Counted from the first letter of the stretch, positions 22,323 through 29,912 are shown. The stretch: 64,000 nucleotides of DNA from Pseudomonas uvaldensis (GCF_021271205.1 NZ_JAIWKS010000002.1:310001-374000); one strand, 5' to 3'. Notes: a model not told the origin generated them from the sequence alone. Program-made: numbers and translations.

Positions 22323-24161
22323 ATGGCATTCACCCTGGAGCTGGAAGAATGGGTCGGCAGTGTCTGGCACCGTTTCATCACCCGGCGCGCCAGCGCGGAT
22401 TTTCCTGAGGCGCGGGTGGAGCTGATCCCCCGGCAACGCGCCTTGCAAGTGCTGTTTCGCGCCACCGGCGGTGCCCGGCACCTGGGTGTGGAAGCGGTCA
22501 GTGATCGTGAGCTTTTGCTGCGCCGTAACCTGTTGCAGCAGATCGCCGGTACCTGCAAGCAGATGCCGCTGGCCTGGTGCGATGGCGACAATCTGCGATT
22601 GCCGGCGAGCCTGGCGGCGTTTCCCGACGTCGGGCTGAACGAGGAGCTTTATCGCTGGCTCGCCTTGCTGGCGGCGCAATCGGGGCCCATGAAGCACTGG
22701 GGCCGTGATAACCAGCGTTGGACCCTGGCGCTGTTGCGGCGCTACCCGGCGCTGCGCCCGCGTTATCGGCGCCTGGTGGAGGCGCATTTGTCCCTTCGTC
22801 CCGACTCGGATTCATTGAGTTCGGCCGAAGCCGCGTTGGAGCGAGCGCTGTGCCAGGCCCTGCGCGAGCCGGGCAGTGTCGAGCATTTTCCCCGTAGCGA
22901 GCGAGCCGCCTGGCCGTTGCCGCTATGGCTGTATCCGCCTCGTCACTTGAGCAACCCCCAGGCCGCCAGCCTGGAGGATTCCGAGCAATACCTCGCGACG
23001 CCACCGGGCGAGCAGCAGGGTGGTCGCAAGCGCGCCGAGCGTATCGACGAAACCACCCGTGACGGTGGGTTGCTCATCGTTCGCCTGGAGAACCTGTTCA
23101 GTTGGACCGAACACGTGGATCTGGATCGCTGGTCGGACGATAGCGAAGATCCGGACGCCGCCCGGGTGGCTGAAGACCTGGACCAATTGACCCTGTCGCG
23201 CACCCGGTTGCGCAAGGGCGGCGGGTTGAAACTGCACCTGGACCTGCCGCCCGCCGACGTGGATGACATCCCATTGGGCGAGGGCATCTTGTTGCCGGAA
23301 TGGGACTACCGAAAGCAACGCCTCCAGGCGGATTTCGTCAGTTTGCAGGCCTTCATTCCCCGGGACTGCGAACCTCAGCCCCTGCCGCCACGCCTGCGTG
23401 CTCCAGCCCAGCGGTTGCGTCGCCAGTTCGAGCACCTGCGCAACGATCGCCAGTGGCTGCGTCAGCAAACCCAGGGTTCGGAACTGGATCTGCAAGCCTG
23501 GCTGGACTTTCATGTCGAACGCCAGCAAGGCCCCTGCAGCGAGCGGGGCCTGTTCATGGAGCAGCGCCAGACCCGTCGCGACCTGGCCTGCCTGCTGTTG
23601 GCGGACCTGTCGATGTCCACCGACGCCCACCTCAACGACGAACACCGAGTGATCGACGTGATCCGCGACAGCCTGTTGCTGTTCGCCGAAACACTGTCGG
23701 TACTTGGGGACGATTTCGCCTTGTACGGGTTTTCGTCCTTGCGGCGCCAGCAGGTGCGCCTGCATGAACTCAAGGCGTTCAAGCAGCGTTATGACGACCA
23801 CACCCGCGGCCGCATCCAGGGGCTCAAGCCCGGTTACTACACGCGCATGGGCGCGGCAATCCGCCAGGCCACGCAGCAGTTGGCGAGCTGCAAGCGACGG
23901 CGCAAGTTGTTGCTGCTGCTCAGTGACGGCAAGCCCAACGACCTGGATCGCTATGAAGGGCGCTACGGCGTGGAGGACACCCGCCAGGCGGTGTTGGAAG
24001 CCCGACGCCAGGGGCTGACGCCGTTCTGCATCACCATCGACCGCGAAGCGGGGGATTATCTGCCTTACATGTTCGGGGCCAACGGTTACACCTTGATCCG
24101 TCAGCCCGAGCAATTACCGCTGCGGTTGCCGCAGTTGTACCGGCAACTGACCCAGGACTGA
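22323..24161 (+). CDS. norD: NorD, VWA-domain NO reductase activation protein
   Basis: NorD partners with the NirQ/NorQ ATPase to insert the non-heme iron of NorB. The 612-residue protein has a helical N-terminal region and a C-terminal von Willebrand factor A domain with MIDAS motif DLSMSTD near residue 435, then LLLLSDGKPNDLD. GGAGGAC 7 nt upstream sets the ATG. No membrane segment is evident, in line with a cytoplasmic chaperone. Confidence 0.95.
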   Translation: MAFTLELEEWVGSVWHRFITRRASADFPEARVELIPRQRALQVLFRATGGARHLGVEAVSDRELLLRRNLLQQIAGTCKQMPLAWCDGDNLRLPASLAAFPDVGLNEELYRWLALLAAQSGPMKHWGRDNQRWTLALLRRYPALRPRYRRLVEAHLSLRPDSDSLSSAEAALERALCQALREPGSVEHFPRSERAAWPLPLWLYPPRHLSNPQAASLEDSEQYLATPPGEQQGGRKRAERIDETTRDGGLLIVRLENLFSWTEHVDLDRWSDDSEDPDAARVAEDLDQLTLSRTRLRKGGGLKLHLDLPPADVDDIPLGEGILLPEWDYRKQRLQADFVSLQAFIPRDCEPQPLPPRLRAPAQRLRRQFEHLRNDRQWLRQQTQGSELDLQAWLDFHVERQQGPCSERGLFMEQRQTRRDLACLLLADLSMSTDAHLNDEHRVIDVIRDSLLLFAETLSVLGDDFALYGFSSLRRQQVRLHELKAFKQRYDDHTRGRIQGLKPGYYTRMGAAIRQATQQLASCKRRRKLLLLLSDGKPNDLDRYEGRYGVEDTRQAVLEARRQGLTPFCITIDREAGDYLPYMFGANGYTLIRQPEQLPLRLPQLYRQLTQD

Positions 24162-24166
24162 GGTGT

Positions 24167-24367
24167 TCAGACCATGTTGCGCGGCAACCAGAAAAACATC
24201 GCAACGCAAAAGACCGTCAGCCCCACACAGAACCAGGTGAAGCGTCGCAACCGGCGTTCTTGCGCCAGTGCCGCTTCGGTCGGCAGGGGCATGCCGCACT
24301 GGCGGCATTCGGTTTCATTCACGGGATTGGCCTGCTGGCAGTACAGGCAGGTGGGCTGCGGACTCAT
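24167..24367 (-). CDS. Small zinc-ribbon membrane protein (DnrP-like)
   Basis: The 66-residue protein has an N-terminal zinc-ribbon pair (CLYCQQ and CRQCGM, about residues 7-25) and one C-terminal membrane helix (FTWFCVGLTVFCVAMFFWL). It lies directly downstream of dnr, as PA0526 does in P. aeruginosa; homologues are sometimes annotated DnrP. Its start overlaps the dnr stop by 4 bp, so it is co-expressed with dnr. The function is unknown. Confidence 0.8.
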   Translation of the reverse strand: MSPQPTCLYCQQANPVNETECRQCGMPLPTEAALAQERRLRRFTWFCVGLTVFCVAMFFWLPRNMV

Positions 24368-25047
24368 TCGAACTGCTCCAGGCGCGGGCGATCGAGAATG
24401 GCGATGTGGCGACCGTCCTGGGTGATGATTTTCTCGTCGATCAGGCGCCGGATGATCCGCGAAAAGGTTTCCGGCTGGATGGACAGGTGCCCGGCGATCA
24501 ACTGTTTGGCCATCGGCAGTTCGAATTGGCTTTCCACGGGGTGCAGGCGCACCAATTGCGTCAGCAGGTAGCGTACCACGCGGTGGGTGGCGTTCTTCAG
24601 CGACAGGGTTTCGATCTCGTTGACCCGCTGGTGCAGGCGCACGCACAGCTTGCCGAGCAGGGCGAAGGTCAGCCGGCTGTTGCTCTGCAAGAGGCGCAGG
24701 TAAGTGGCATTGGACAAGCGATATAACTGGGTCGGGCCGACGGCTTCAGCCGACGCCACGTAGTTGGGCGTGTCCATCAGCATCATGGCTTCGGCGAAGG
24801 TCTGGCGCTCGCCGATCACTTCGAACACTTTCTCCTGGCCGTCCGGCGTCAGCCGGTAGATCTTCACCGCCCCGGCGATCACGAAGTAAAACGCCTGGGC
24901 CGGTTCGCCCTGGCGGAACAGCGGGTCGCCCTTGTCGATGTTCAGCAGTTGGCTGGTACCCATCAGTTCGTCGAGCTGTTCTTCGTTGAGCGGTTCGAAC
25001 AAGTGATGGCTGCGCAGAATCTGGTGATGGACGCGGTGGAGCACCAT
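24364..25047 (-). CDS. dnr: DNR, NO-responsive Crp/Fnr regulator of denitrification
   Basis: DNR is a heme-dependent NO sensor that activates the nir, nor and nos promoters. The 227-residue length matches P. aeruginosa DNR. It has an N-terminal cyclic-nucleotide-like barrel with the HH pair at 14-15, no FNR-type Cys cluster, a dimer helix and a C-terminal helix-turn-helix with IQPETFSRIIRRL. ATG at 25047 is chosen by homologue length. Upstream are a 33-codon frame, a sigma-54-like promoter and three NorR-type boxes, an unexpected control arrangement for dnr. Confidence 0.95.
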   Translation of the reverse strand: MVLHRVHHQILRSHHLFEPLNEEQLDELMGTSQLLNIDKGDPLFRQGEPAQAFYFVIAGAVKIYRLTPDGQEKVFEVIGERQTFAEAMMLMDTPNYVASAEAVGPTQLYRLSNATYLRLLQSNSRLTFALLGKLCVRLHQRVNEIETLSLKNATHRVVRYLLTQLVRLHPVESQFELPMAKQLIAGHLSIQPETFSRIIRRLIDEKIITQDGRHIAILDRPRLEQFE

Positions 25048-25082
25048 GGCGTGGATCCTTGTTTGGGCAAAGGGAAAAGGGT

Positions 25083-25184
25083 TCAGACGAGGCTCAGGGA
25101 CAAGCCGCTGGCGAGCGCCACAACGCAGGACAGCAGGACGAACCAGGTAAGCGGCAAGACGACGTGTTTCATGGCAACTTTCAT
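25083..25184 (-). CDS. Predicted 33-residue hydrophobic peptide upstream of dnr
   Basis: A short frame starts MKVAMKHVVLPL and consists mainly of one predicted membrane helix (LPLTWFVLLSCVVALASGL). It ends 36 bp before the dnr ATG and starts about 40 bp downstream of the predicted sigma-54 -12 element, so it would be the first cistron of the NorR-driven dnr transcript. A second in-frame ATG at 25172 is possible. The ribosome binding site is weak (CGGGG). It could be a small membrane protein, a leader peptide or fortuitous. Confidence 0.4.
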   Translation of the reverse strand: MKVAMKHVVLPLTWFVLLSCVVALASGLSLSLV

Positions 25185-25221
25185 GGCAACCCCGTGGGAA
25201 AGAATCGTGTTCTCCTGCCAG

Positions 25222-25237
25222 AGCAAGAGATGGGCCA
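25222..25237 (-). promoter_or_regulatory. Sigma-54 (-24/-12) promoter for dnr
   Basis: On the - strand TGGCCCATCTCTTGCT matches TGGCAC-N5-TTGCW with one mismatch and the exact GG-N10-GC spacing. It is 175 bp before dnr and just downstream of three NorR-type boxes. Confidence 0.75.
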
Positions 25238-25274
25238 TGGCTGTGGCCCTTATGTTTGGGCGCCTGCGGCCGAT

Positions 25275-25337
25275 CAGGGTGATTATGACCCTGGCAAGAC
25301 AGGGTCATAATCACCCTGAAAGGGTGATAAATACCCC
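25275..25337. promoter_or_regulatory. Three NorR-type enhancer boxes upstream of dnr
   Basis: Three GGGT-N7-ACCC sites centre near 25284, 25309 and 25329. Each contains the GT-N7-AC core known for NorR. The first two form a 19-bp perfect inverted repeat (25275-25293 and 25300-25318) with a 6-nt loop. The nearest box is 48.5 bp from the -24 GG, the same as in front of dnrN. Confidence 0.8.
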
Positions 25338-25357
25338 AATGCCTCTGTGTGTAGGGC

Positions 25358-25451
25358 CTGTGGGAGCAAAGCTTGCTCGCGATGGCGGTGGGACATTTCC
25401 ATCGATGCTGAGCGTGCCGGCGCTATCGCGAGCAAGCTTTGCTCCTACAGG
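25358..25451. repeat. REP inverted pair in the dnr-nnrS gap
   Basis: CCTGTGGGAGCAAAGCTTGC... (25358-25384) is inverted at 25424-25451. The 585-bp dnr-nnrS gap thus holds, in order, the small frame, the sigma-54 promoter, NorR boxes, this REP pair and the nnrS ANR/DNR box. No other gene was seen in it. Confidence 0.85.
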
Positions 25452-25583
25452 GGTAAGGGCCGGATGTTCCGCGACGCATTTCGGCAAGCCCCTTGCAAGG
25501 CCCGATGCAAGGCGATTCGCCGATGGGCTTGTTTGATCTGAGACAAGGTCTGTTCGTGTCGATAGCCGATCATTCGGACCCTG

Positions 25584-25597
25584 TTGATCTTCATCAA
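25584..25597 (+). promoter_or_regulatory. ANR/DNR box upstream of nnrS
   Basis: TTGATCTTCATCAA is a perfect TTGAT-N4-ATCAA site, 35 bp before the nnrS ATG. The position close to the start implies a short leader. Confidence 0.88.
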
Positions 25598-25632
25598 CAG
25601 GACGGCACCGCGAAGCGGTAAAGGAGTGAGGT

Positions 25633-26823
25633 ATGCAAGTGCTCGATCGTCGCAAGGCCATGGCCATTCCGCCGCTGTGGCGCCTGGCGTTCCGGCCGTT
25701 TTTCCTGGCTGGCTGTGTGCTTGCCGTGTCGGTCATACCGCTGTGGCTGGCGGTGTTCGGTGGTCAACTGTCTGCCTGGCAACCGGCGGGAGGCTGGCTG
25801 GCCTGGCACCGTCATGAATTGTTGTTCGGCTTCGGTCTGGCGATCATCGCCGGGTTCCTGTTGACGGCCGTGCAGACCTGGACCGGCACGCCGGGGCTCA
25901 GTGGCAGGCGCCTGGCGGCGTTGGCGCTGTTGTGGCTGGGGGCGCGGCTGGCCTGGTTGGTCAATGCGCCGTGGGCGTTGCTGATGGTGTTGGAGTTGGG
26001 TTTCGCCGTGGCGGTCGCGGTGGCGATGGGTGTCACGTTGTGGCGTGTGCGGCAGAAGCGCAATTATCCGATTGTGCTGGTTTTGCTGTTGTTGGCCGCG
26101 GCGGATGGATTGTCCGTCTACGGGCTGGTGCAGCACGACGAAGGCTTGCAGCGCCAGAGCGTGTTGACGGGCCTGTGGCTGGTGGCGGCGATGATGGGAC
26201 TGATCGGCGGCCGGGTGATCCCGTTCTTCACCCAACGTGGACTCGGTCGGGTAGAGGGCGTTGCCCCTTGGCCATGGCTCGACCGGCTGTTGCTGGCGGG
26301 TTCGGCGGCGGTAGCGCTGCTGTATGCGTTCGGGCCGGCGTTGACCGCCAACCTTGGATGCGGCCTGCTGTTCGCTGCACTGGCGCTTGGGCATGGGATC
26401 CGGCTGGTGCGTTGGCATGACCGGGACTTGTGGCGGGTGCCTTTGCTGTGGTCGCTGCACCTGGCCTATGCATGGTTGGTGCTGGCTTGTCTGGGCATGG
26501 CGCTCTGGCATTTCGGCGCGCCGTTGAACCCGAGCCTGGCCGTGCACAGCTTGACCATCGGCGCCATGGCCGGCCTGATCCTGGCGATGATCGCCCGCGT
26601 CAGCCTGGGCCACACCGGGCGACCGCTGGAACCGCCGGCGGGCATGACCCTGGCGTTCATCCTGCTCAACCTGGCCTGCCTGAGTCGCGTATTGCTGGTG
26701 ACGTTCTTCCCGCTGGCCGCGTTGTGGCTGGCAGGGTTGTGCTGGACGCTGGCGTTCGGGCTCTATGCCTGGCGATACGGTCCGATGCTGGTGAGGTCAC
26801 GGGTGGATGGACATCCGGGATGA
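25633..26823 (+). CDS. nnrS: NnrS, heme-copper membrane protein of the NO response
   Basis: NnrS is an integral membrane protein that helps cells withstand NO and nitrosative stress. The 396 residues form about 12 hydrophobic segments. Family motifs seen include LWRLAFRPFFL near the N-terminus, WHRHELLFGF, GGRVIPFFTQRGL and ARVSLGHTGR, whose His residues are candidate heme ligands. AAGGAG 7 nt upstream and the ANR/DNR box support the start and anaerobic control. Confidence 0.94.
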   Translation: MQVLDRRKAMAIPPLWRLAFRPFFLAGCVLAVSVIPLWLAVFGGQLSAWQPAGGWLAWHRHELLFGFGLAIIAGFLLTAVQTWTGTPGLSGRRLAALALLWLGARLAWLVNAPWALLMVLELGFAVAVAVAMGVTLWRVRQKRNYPIVLVLLLLAAADGLSVYGLVQHDEGLQRQSVLTGLWLVAAMMGLIGGRVIPFFTQRGLGRVEGVAPWPWLDRLLLAGSAAVALLYAFGPALTANLGCGLLFAALALGHGIRLVRWHDRDLWRVPLLWSLHLAYAWLVLACLGMALWHFGAPLNPSLAVHSLTIGAMAGLILAMIARVSLGHTGRPLEPPAGMTLAFILLNLACLSRVLLVTFFPLAALWLAGLCWTLAFGLYAWRYGPMLVRSRVDGHPG

Positions 26824-26845
26824 ACCGACTGCGCGCAGGTGATCG

Positions 26846-27286
26846 ATGATGTACGGGATTGTGCTGGTCACGCATCTGTTGGCGGCGATTGCCTTCATCG
26901 GTACGCTGTTTTTCGAAGTGTTTATCTGGCATGCCGCCCGCAGGTCGTTGGCTCAGGACGCCCGGGAGGCTGCCGACCAGGCCATCGCCAAGCGGTCGCG
27001 GCATGTGCTGCATGGCGTGGTGCTGGTGCTGTACAGCGCCGGGATCGGTCTGGCCTGGCAGCATCGCGGTGCGTTGAGCCAGCCGTTGAGCAACAGCTTC
27101 GGCCTGCTGCTGAGCCTGAAGATACTGCTGGCGTTGAGCATCATCGGGCACTATCTGTTGCTGGCTTACTGGCTGACCCAAGGTCGGTTGAGTCCGGGGC
27201 GGGCCTGCTGGCTGCGGCGCAGCATTCTTGGGCACATGGTGCTGATCGTGGTGTTGGCGAAGGGGATGTTCTATTGGCAGTTTTAA
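26846..27286 (+). CDS. Four-helix membrane protein resembling the CopD/HemJ group
   Basis: The 146-residue protein has four predicted membrane helices. Conserved-looking His residues occur in VTHLLAAIAFIGTLFFEVFIWHAARR, RHVLH, GHYLLL and GHMVL. The first helix pattern resembles HemJ and CopD-type proteins that bind heme or copper. It follows nnrS by 22 bp and probably shares its transcript. Tandem ATGs at 26846 and 26849 leave the exact start open. A precise function cannot be given. Confidence 0.75.
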   Translation: MMYGIVLVTHLLAAIAFIGTLFFEVFIWHAARRSLAQDAREAADQAIAKRSRHVLHGVVLVLYSAGIGLAWQHRGALSQPLSNSFGLLLSLKILLALSIIGHYLLLAYWLTQGRLSPGRACWLRRSILGHMVLIVVLAKGMFYWQF

Positions 27287-27295
27287 CCGCTGATC

Positions 27296-27359
27296 CTGTG
27301 GGAGCAAAACGCTGTGGGGGTATAGCACTGTGGGGATGAAACACTGTGGGAGCATAGCT
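27296..27359. repeat. Four tandem degenerate 16-bp units
   Basis: Units starting CTGTGGG at 27296, 27312, 27328 and 27344 repeat with an exact 16-bp period. They differ mainly in the second half (AGCAAAACG, GGTATAGCA, GATGAAACA, AGCATAGCT). The last unit is the outer end of the adjoining REP, so the array looks like local amplification of a REP edge. Confidence 0.8.
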
Positions 27360-27409
27360 TGCTCGCGATAGCGGTGGATCAGCCATCGCGAGCAAGCTTT
27401 GCTCCCACA
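27342..27409. repeat. REP inverted pair between the nnrS unit and dnrN
   Basis: CACTGTGGGAGCATAGCTTG... and its inverted copy (27385-27409) lie between the convergent CopD-like gene and dnrN. They may act as a transcription boundary for both. Confidence 0.85.
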
Positions 27410-27430
27410 AGTGTTGTGTGGGGATGTCGG

Positions 27431-28105
27431 TCAGTGAGCCGCCTTCATCGCATTGACGAACAGCACATTGTTTTCCAGGTGAATATGCTCCATCAGGTCG
27501 TCACGCAGCTCCGCAAGACCGCGGTACAGGGCGCGCCAGGTATTGCAGGCATCGGCCGGCGGGGTGATCTGGTTAGTCAGGGTGAGCATGATTTCCAGGG
27601 CTTCGCCGTGCTGGTCGTGTTCGTAGCGCAGCACCTGGATCGGCGCCGAGGCGCGTTCACCCAGGCCGTGTTGCAGCATCGGGAACAGGACTTGTTCTTC
27701 CTTGAGCATGTGGCCCTCGAGCTCCTGGTACATGTCCTCCAGATGGTTGGCCAGGCCGTTGGGGCAACTGGCTCGCGCGCCATGTACATACTCGACGCGA
27801 CGGGCCAGGCGGATCAGTTCCGGCAGTTGTTCGCGGTGGCGTGCGTGGTAGCGTTCCAGGATGTGGGCGATCAACCGTCCCTGGGGTTCGTTGCGCCAGT
27901 CATGGCCCGGTTCCCCGGTGGCTTGCAGCGTACCGAGGGCTTCGGCGATCAGCAGTGGGTTAAGCCCTTTGTTCAGCGCCGCTTCGCGCAGGGTCTTTTG
28001 CCCGCCGCAACAGAAGTCGAGGTTGTAATGATGGAAGGTACGGGTGGCACCGGGAATGTCGCAGGCCAACTGGCCGAGGCTTTGTTCCAGCAGATCGAGG
28101 CTCAT
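27431..28105 (-). CDS. dnrN: DnrN/YtfE/ScdA-type di-iron repair protein
   Basis: This hemerythrin-like RIC protein repairs iron centres damaged by NO; the family is known as DnrN in P. stutzeri, NorA in Ralstonia and YtfE in E. coli. The 224 residues contain the ScdA N-terminal motif HHYNLDFCCGGQKTL (residues about 25-39). Hemerythrin-like His/Glu ligands appear in HILERYHARH, EGHMLKEEQVLFP, RYEHDQHGE and EHIHLENNVLF. AAGGA precedes the ATG. It has its own sigma-54-like promoter and three NorR boxes shared with the divergent norR. Confidence 0.93.
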   Translation of the reverse strand: MSLDLLEQSLGQLACDIPGATRTFHHYNLDFCCGGQKTLREAALNKGLNPLLIAEALGTLQATGEPGHDWRNEPQGRLIAHILERYHARHREQLPELIRLARRVEYVHGARASCPNGLANHLEDMYQELEGHMLKEEQVLFPMLQHGLGERASAPIQVLRYEHDQHGEALEIMLTLTNQITPPADACNTWRALYRGLAELRDDLMEHIHLENNVLFVNAMKAAH

Positions 28106-28151
28106 CGTGGTTCCTTGGGTTGAATCCCGGGTGGGACGGATAAGCGGGCTC

Positions 28152-28167
28152 TGCAGCCGGCATGCCA
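28152..28167 (-). promoter_or_regulatory. Sigma-54 (-24/-12) promoter for dnrN
   Basis: On the - strand TGGCATGCCGGCTGCA has GG-N10-GC spacing and matches TGGCAC-N5-TTGCA at all but two positions. It lies about 47 bp before the dnrN ATG. Confidence 0.72.
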
Positions 28168-28205
28168 AAGTCAACCGATTGAAAAACAACGAATATTTTT
28201 ATGTC

Positions 28206-28264
28206 GGGGTGATTCCTACCCCGGCCGGAAGGGGTCAAACGAACCCTGGAGGGTACTCATTACC
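28206..28264. promoter_or_regulatory. Three NorR-type boxes between dnrN and norR
   Basis: Three GT-N7-AC sites flanked by G and C runs centre near 28214, 28239 and 28258. The nearest is 48.5 bp upstream of the dnrN -24 element. The third touches the norR ATG and overlaps its GGAGGG ribosome binding region, suggesting NorR autoregulation. Confidence 0.8.
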
Positions 28265-29791
28265 ATGCTGCGTGAAAGCCTGGCCGCCGACCTGATCGTC
28301 GAGCTGCCCAATGCCGTACGGTTGCAGCGTCTGGTGCAGACCCTGCGCGAATACTTCAACAGTGGCGCCGTGGGCCTGCTGCGCCTGGACGACGACAGCC
28401 TGAGGCCCGTGGCGACCGTGGGGTTGGTCCATGAGGCGTTGGGCAGGCGCTTCGTGATCGCCCAACACCCTCGTCTGGCGGCGATCATGGCCTCGCGTGA
28501 ACCCACCTGGTTCGAGCCCGACAGCCGCCTGCCGGACCCCTACGACGGCCTGCTCGATCACCATGTCGGTGAACCGCTGCCGGTGCACGACTGCATGGGC
28601 GTGAGCCTGTACGTGGAGGGTCGCCTCTGGGGCGCGATTACCTTGGACGCGTTGCACGCAGGGACCTTTGACAGTCGGGCCCGCGAGGAACTCAAGCGCT
28701 GCACGCTGCAGATCGAGGCCGCGGTGCGGGTGACCCGGCTCGAACAGGAGAACCGCAGCCTGCGGGCGTCGCGCAGCGACCCGTCGGACTTGCGCGTGCC
28801 GGTCGAAGAGGGGGAGATCCTCGGACGCAGCGAGGGCCTGCAACAACTGCTCAACGAACTGGACGTGCTGGCCGACTCCGAACTGCCGGTGTTGTTGCTG
28901 GGTGAAACCGGCGTGGGCAAGGAACTGTTCGCCCGGCGTCTGCATCGCTTGTCCCGGCGGGGCCACAAGCCGCTGATCCAGGTCAACTGCGCTGCATTGC
29001 CGGAGTCCCTGGCCGAAAGCGAGCTGTTCGGTCACGTCAAGGGGGCGTTCTCCGGGGCGACGACGGATCGCGCCGGACGCTTCGACGCGGCCAATGGCGG
29101 CACGCTGTTCCTCGATGAAGTGGGGGAGCTGCCGTTGAGCGTACAGGCCAAACTGCTGCGCACCCTGCAAAATGGCGAAATCCAGCGCCTGGGGGCGGAC
29201 AAGCCGCTGCACGTGGACGTGCGCATCATTGCCGCGACCAATCGGCACCTGCCTGACAGCATTCGCGACGGGTTGTTTCGCGCCGACCTGTATCACCGGC
29301 TCTCGGTCTATCCGGTGCCGATTCCACCGCTGCGCGAGCGAGGCCATGATGTGCTGATGCTGGCGGGGCATTTCCTCGAATTGAACCGCACCCGGTTGGG
29401 CTTGCGCGGGCTGCGCCTGTCGCCGGCGGCCGAGCAGGCCCTGTTGGCCTACCGTTGGCCGGGGAATGTGCGGGAGCTGGAGCATGTCATCAGCCGCGCC
29501 GCGTTGAAGCAATTGAGCCGGGGCGCCAGCCGCAGCCTGATCATGACCCTTGAACCCCAGGTGCTTGACCTGGACGTCAATGCCAACGCGGTGCAAGCGC
29601 TGCAGGACACGCCTGTGGCGCCAGGAGATGCACCGTTGCTGTCTCTGAATGAAACCGTCGACGCCTGCCAGCGCCAGGCGATTCTCAAGGCCCTGGAGCG
29701 TTGCGGGCAGAACTGGGCCGGCGCGGCGCGGTTGCTGGAGGTCGATCCGAGCAACCTGCACAAACTGGCGCGGCGGTTGGGGCTCAAGTAA
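28265..29791 (+). CDS. norR: NorR, NO-sensing sigma-54 enhancer-binding protein
   Basis: NorR binds NO at a non-heme iron in its GAF domain and then activates sigma-54 promoters. The 508 residues have GAF iron-site residues matching E. coli NorR: R70, D91/D94 in PDPYDGL, C110 in HDCMG and D128 in TLDAL. The AAA+ domain has Walker A GETGVGKE near 214 and a sigma-54-contact loop reading GAFSGA instead of the usual GAFTGA. The C-terminal Fis-type helix-turn-helix ends WAGAARLLEVDPSNLHKLARRL. It is divergent from dnrN. Confidence 0.95.
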   Translation: MLRESLAADLIVELPNAVRLQRLVQTLREYFNSGAVGLLRLDDDSLRPVATVGLVHEALGRRFVIAQHPRLAAIMASREPTWFEPDSRLPDPYDGLLDHHVGEPLPVHDCMGVSLYVEGRLWGAITLDALHAGTFDSRAREELKRCTLQIEAAVRVTRLEQENRSLRASRSDPSDLRVPVEEGEILGRSEGLQQLLNELDVLADSELPVLLLGETGVGKELFARRLHRLSRRGHKPLIQVNCAALPESLAESELFGHVKGAFSGATTDRAGRFDAANGGTLFLDEVGELPLSVQAKLLRTLQNGEIQRLGADKPLHVDVRIIAATNRHLPDSIRDGLFRADLYHRLSVYPVPIPPLRERGHDVLMLAGHFLELNRTRLGLRGLRLSPAAEQALLAYRWPGNVRELEHVISRAALKQLSRGASRSLIMTLEPQVLDLDVNANAVQALQDTPVAPGDAPLLSLNETVDACQRQAILKALERCGQNWAGAARLLEVDPSNLHKLARRLGLK

Positions 29792-29808
29792 TCCTGTGCA
29801 ACCGCGGT

Positions 29809-29887
29809 GCGGCCTTCGCGAGCAAGCTCGCTCCCACACAGGATCGGTAGCGACTACTGTGGGAGCGGGCTTGCTCGCGAAGAGGCC
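29809..29887. repeat. REP inverted pair downstream of norR
   Basis: TTCGCGAGCAAGCTCGCTCC and its inverted partner (29858-29887) form a long stem after norR and may terminate its transcript. Confidence 0.82.
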
Positions 29888-29912
29888 GGCACATTCATCA
29901 AATAAGCCGGCA

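Noticed and set aside
25532..25546. TTTGATCTGAGACAA considered as a second ANR/DNR box before nnrS
   Set aside because: The right half GACAA has two mismatches to ATCAA, and a perfect box lies 50 bp closer to nnrS.
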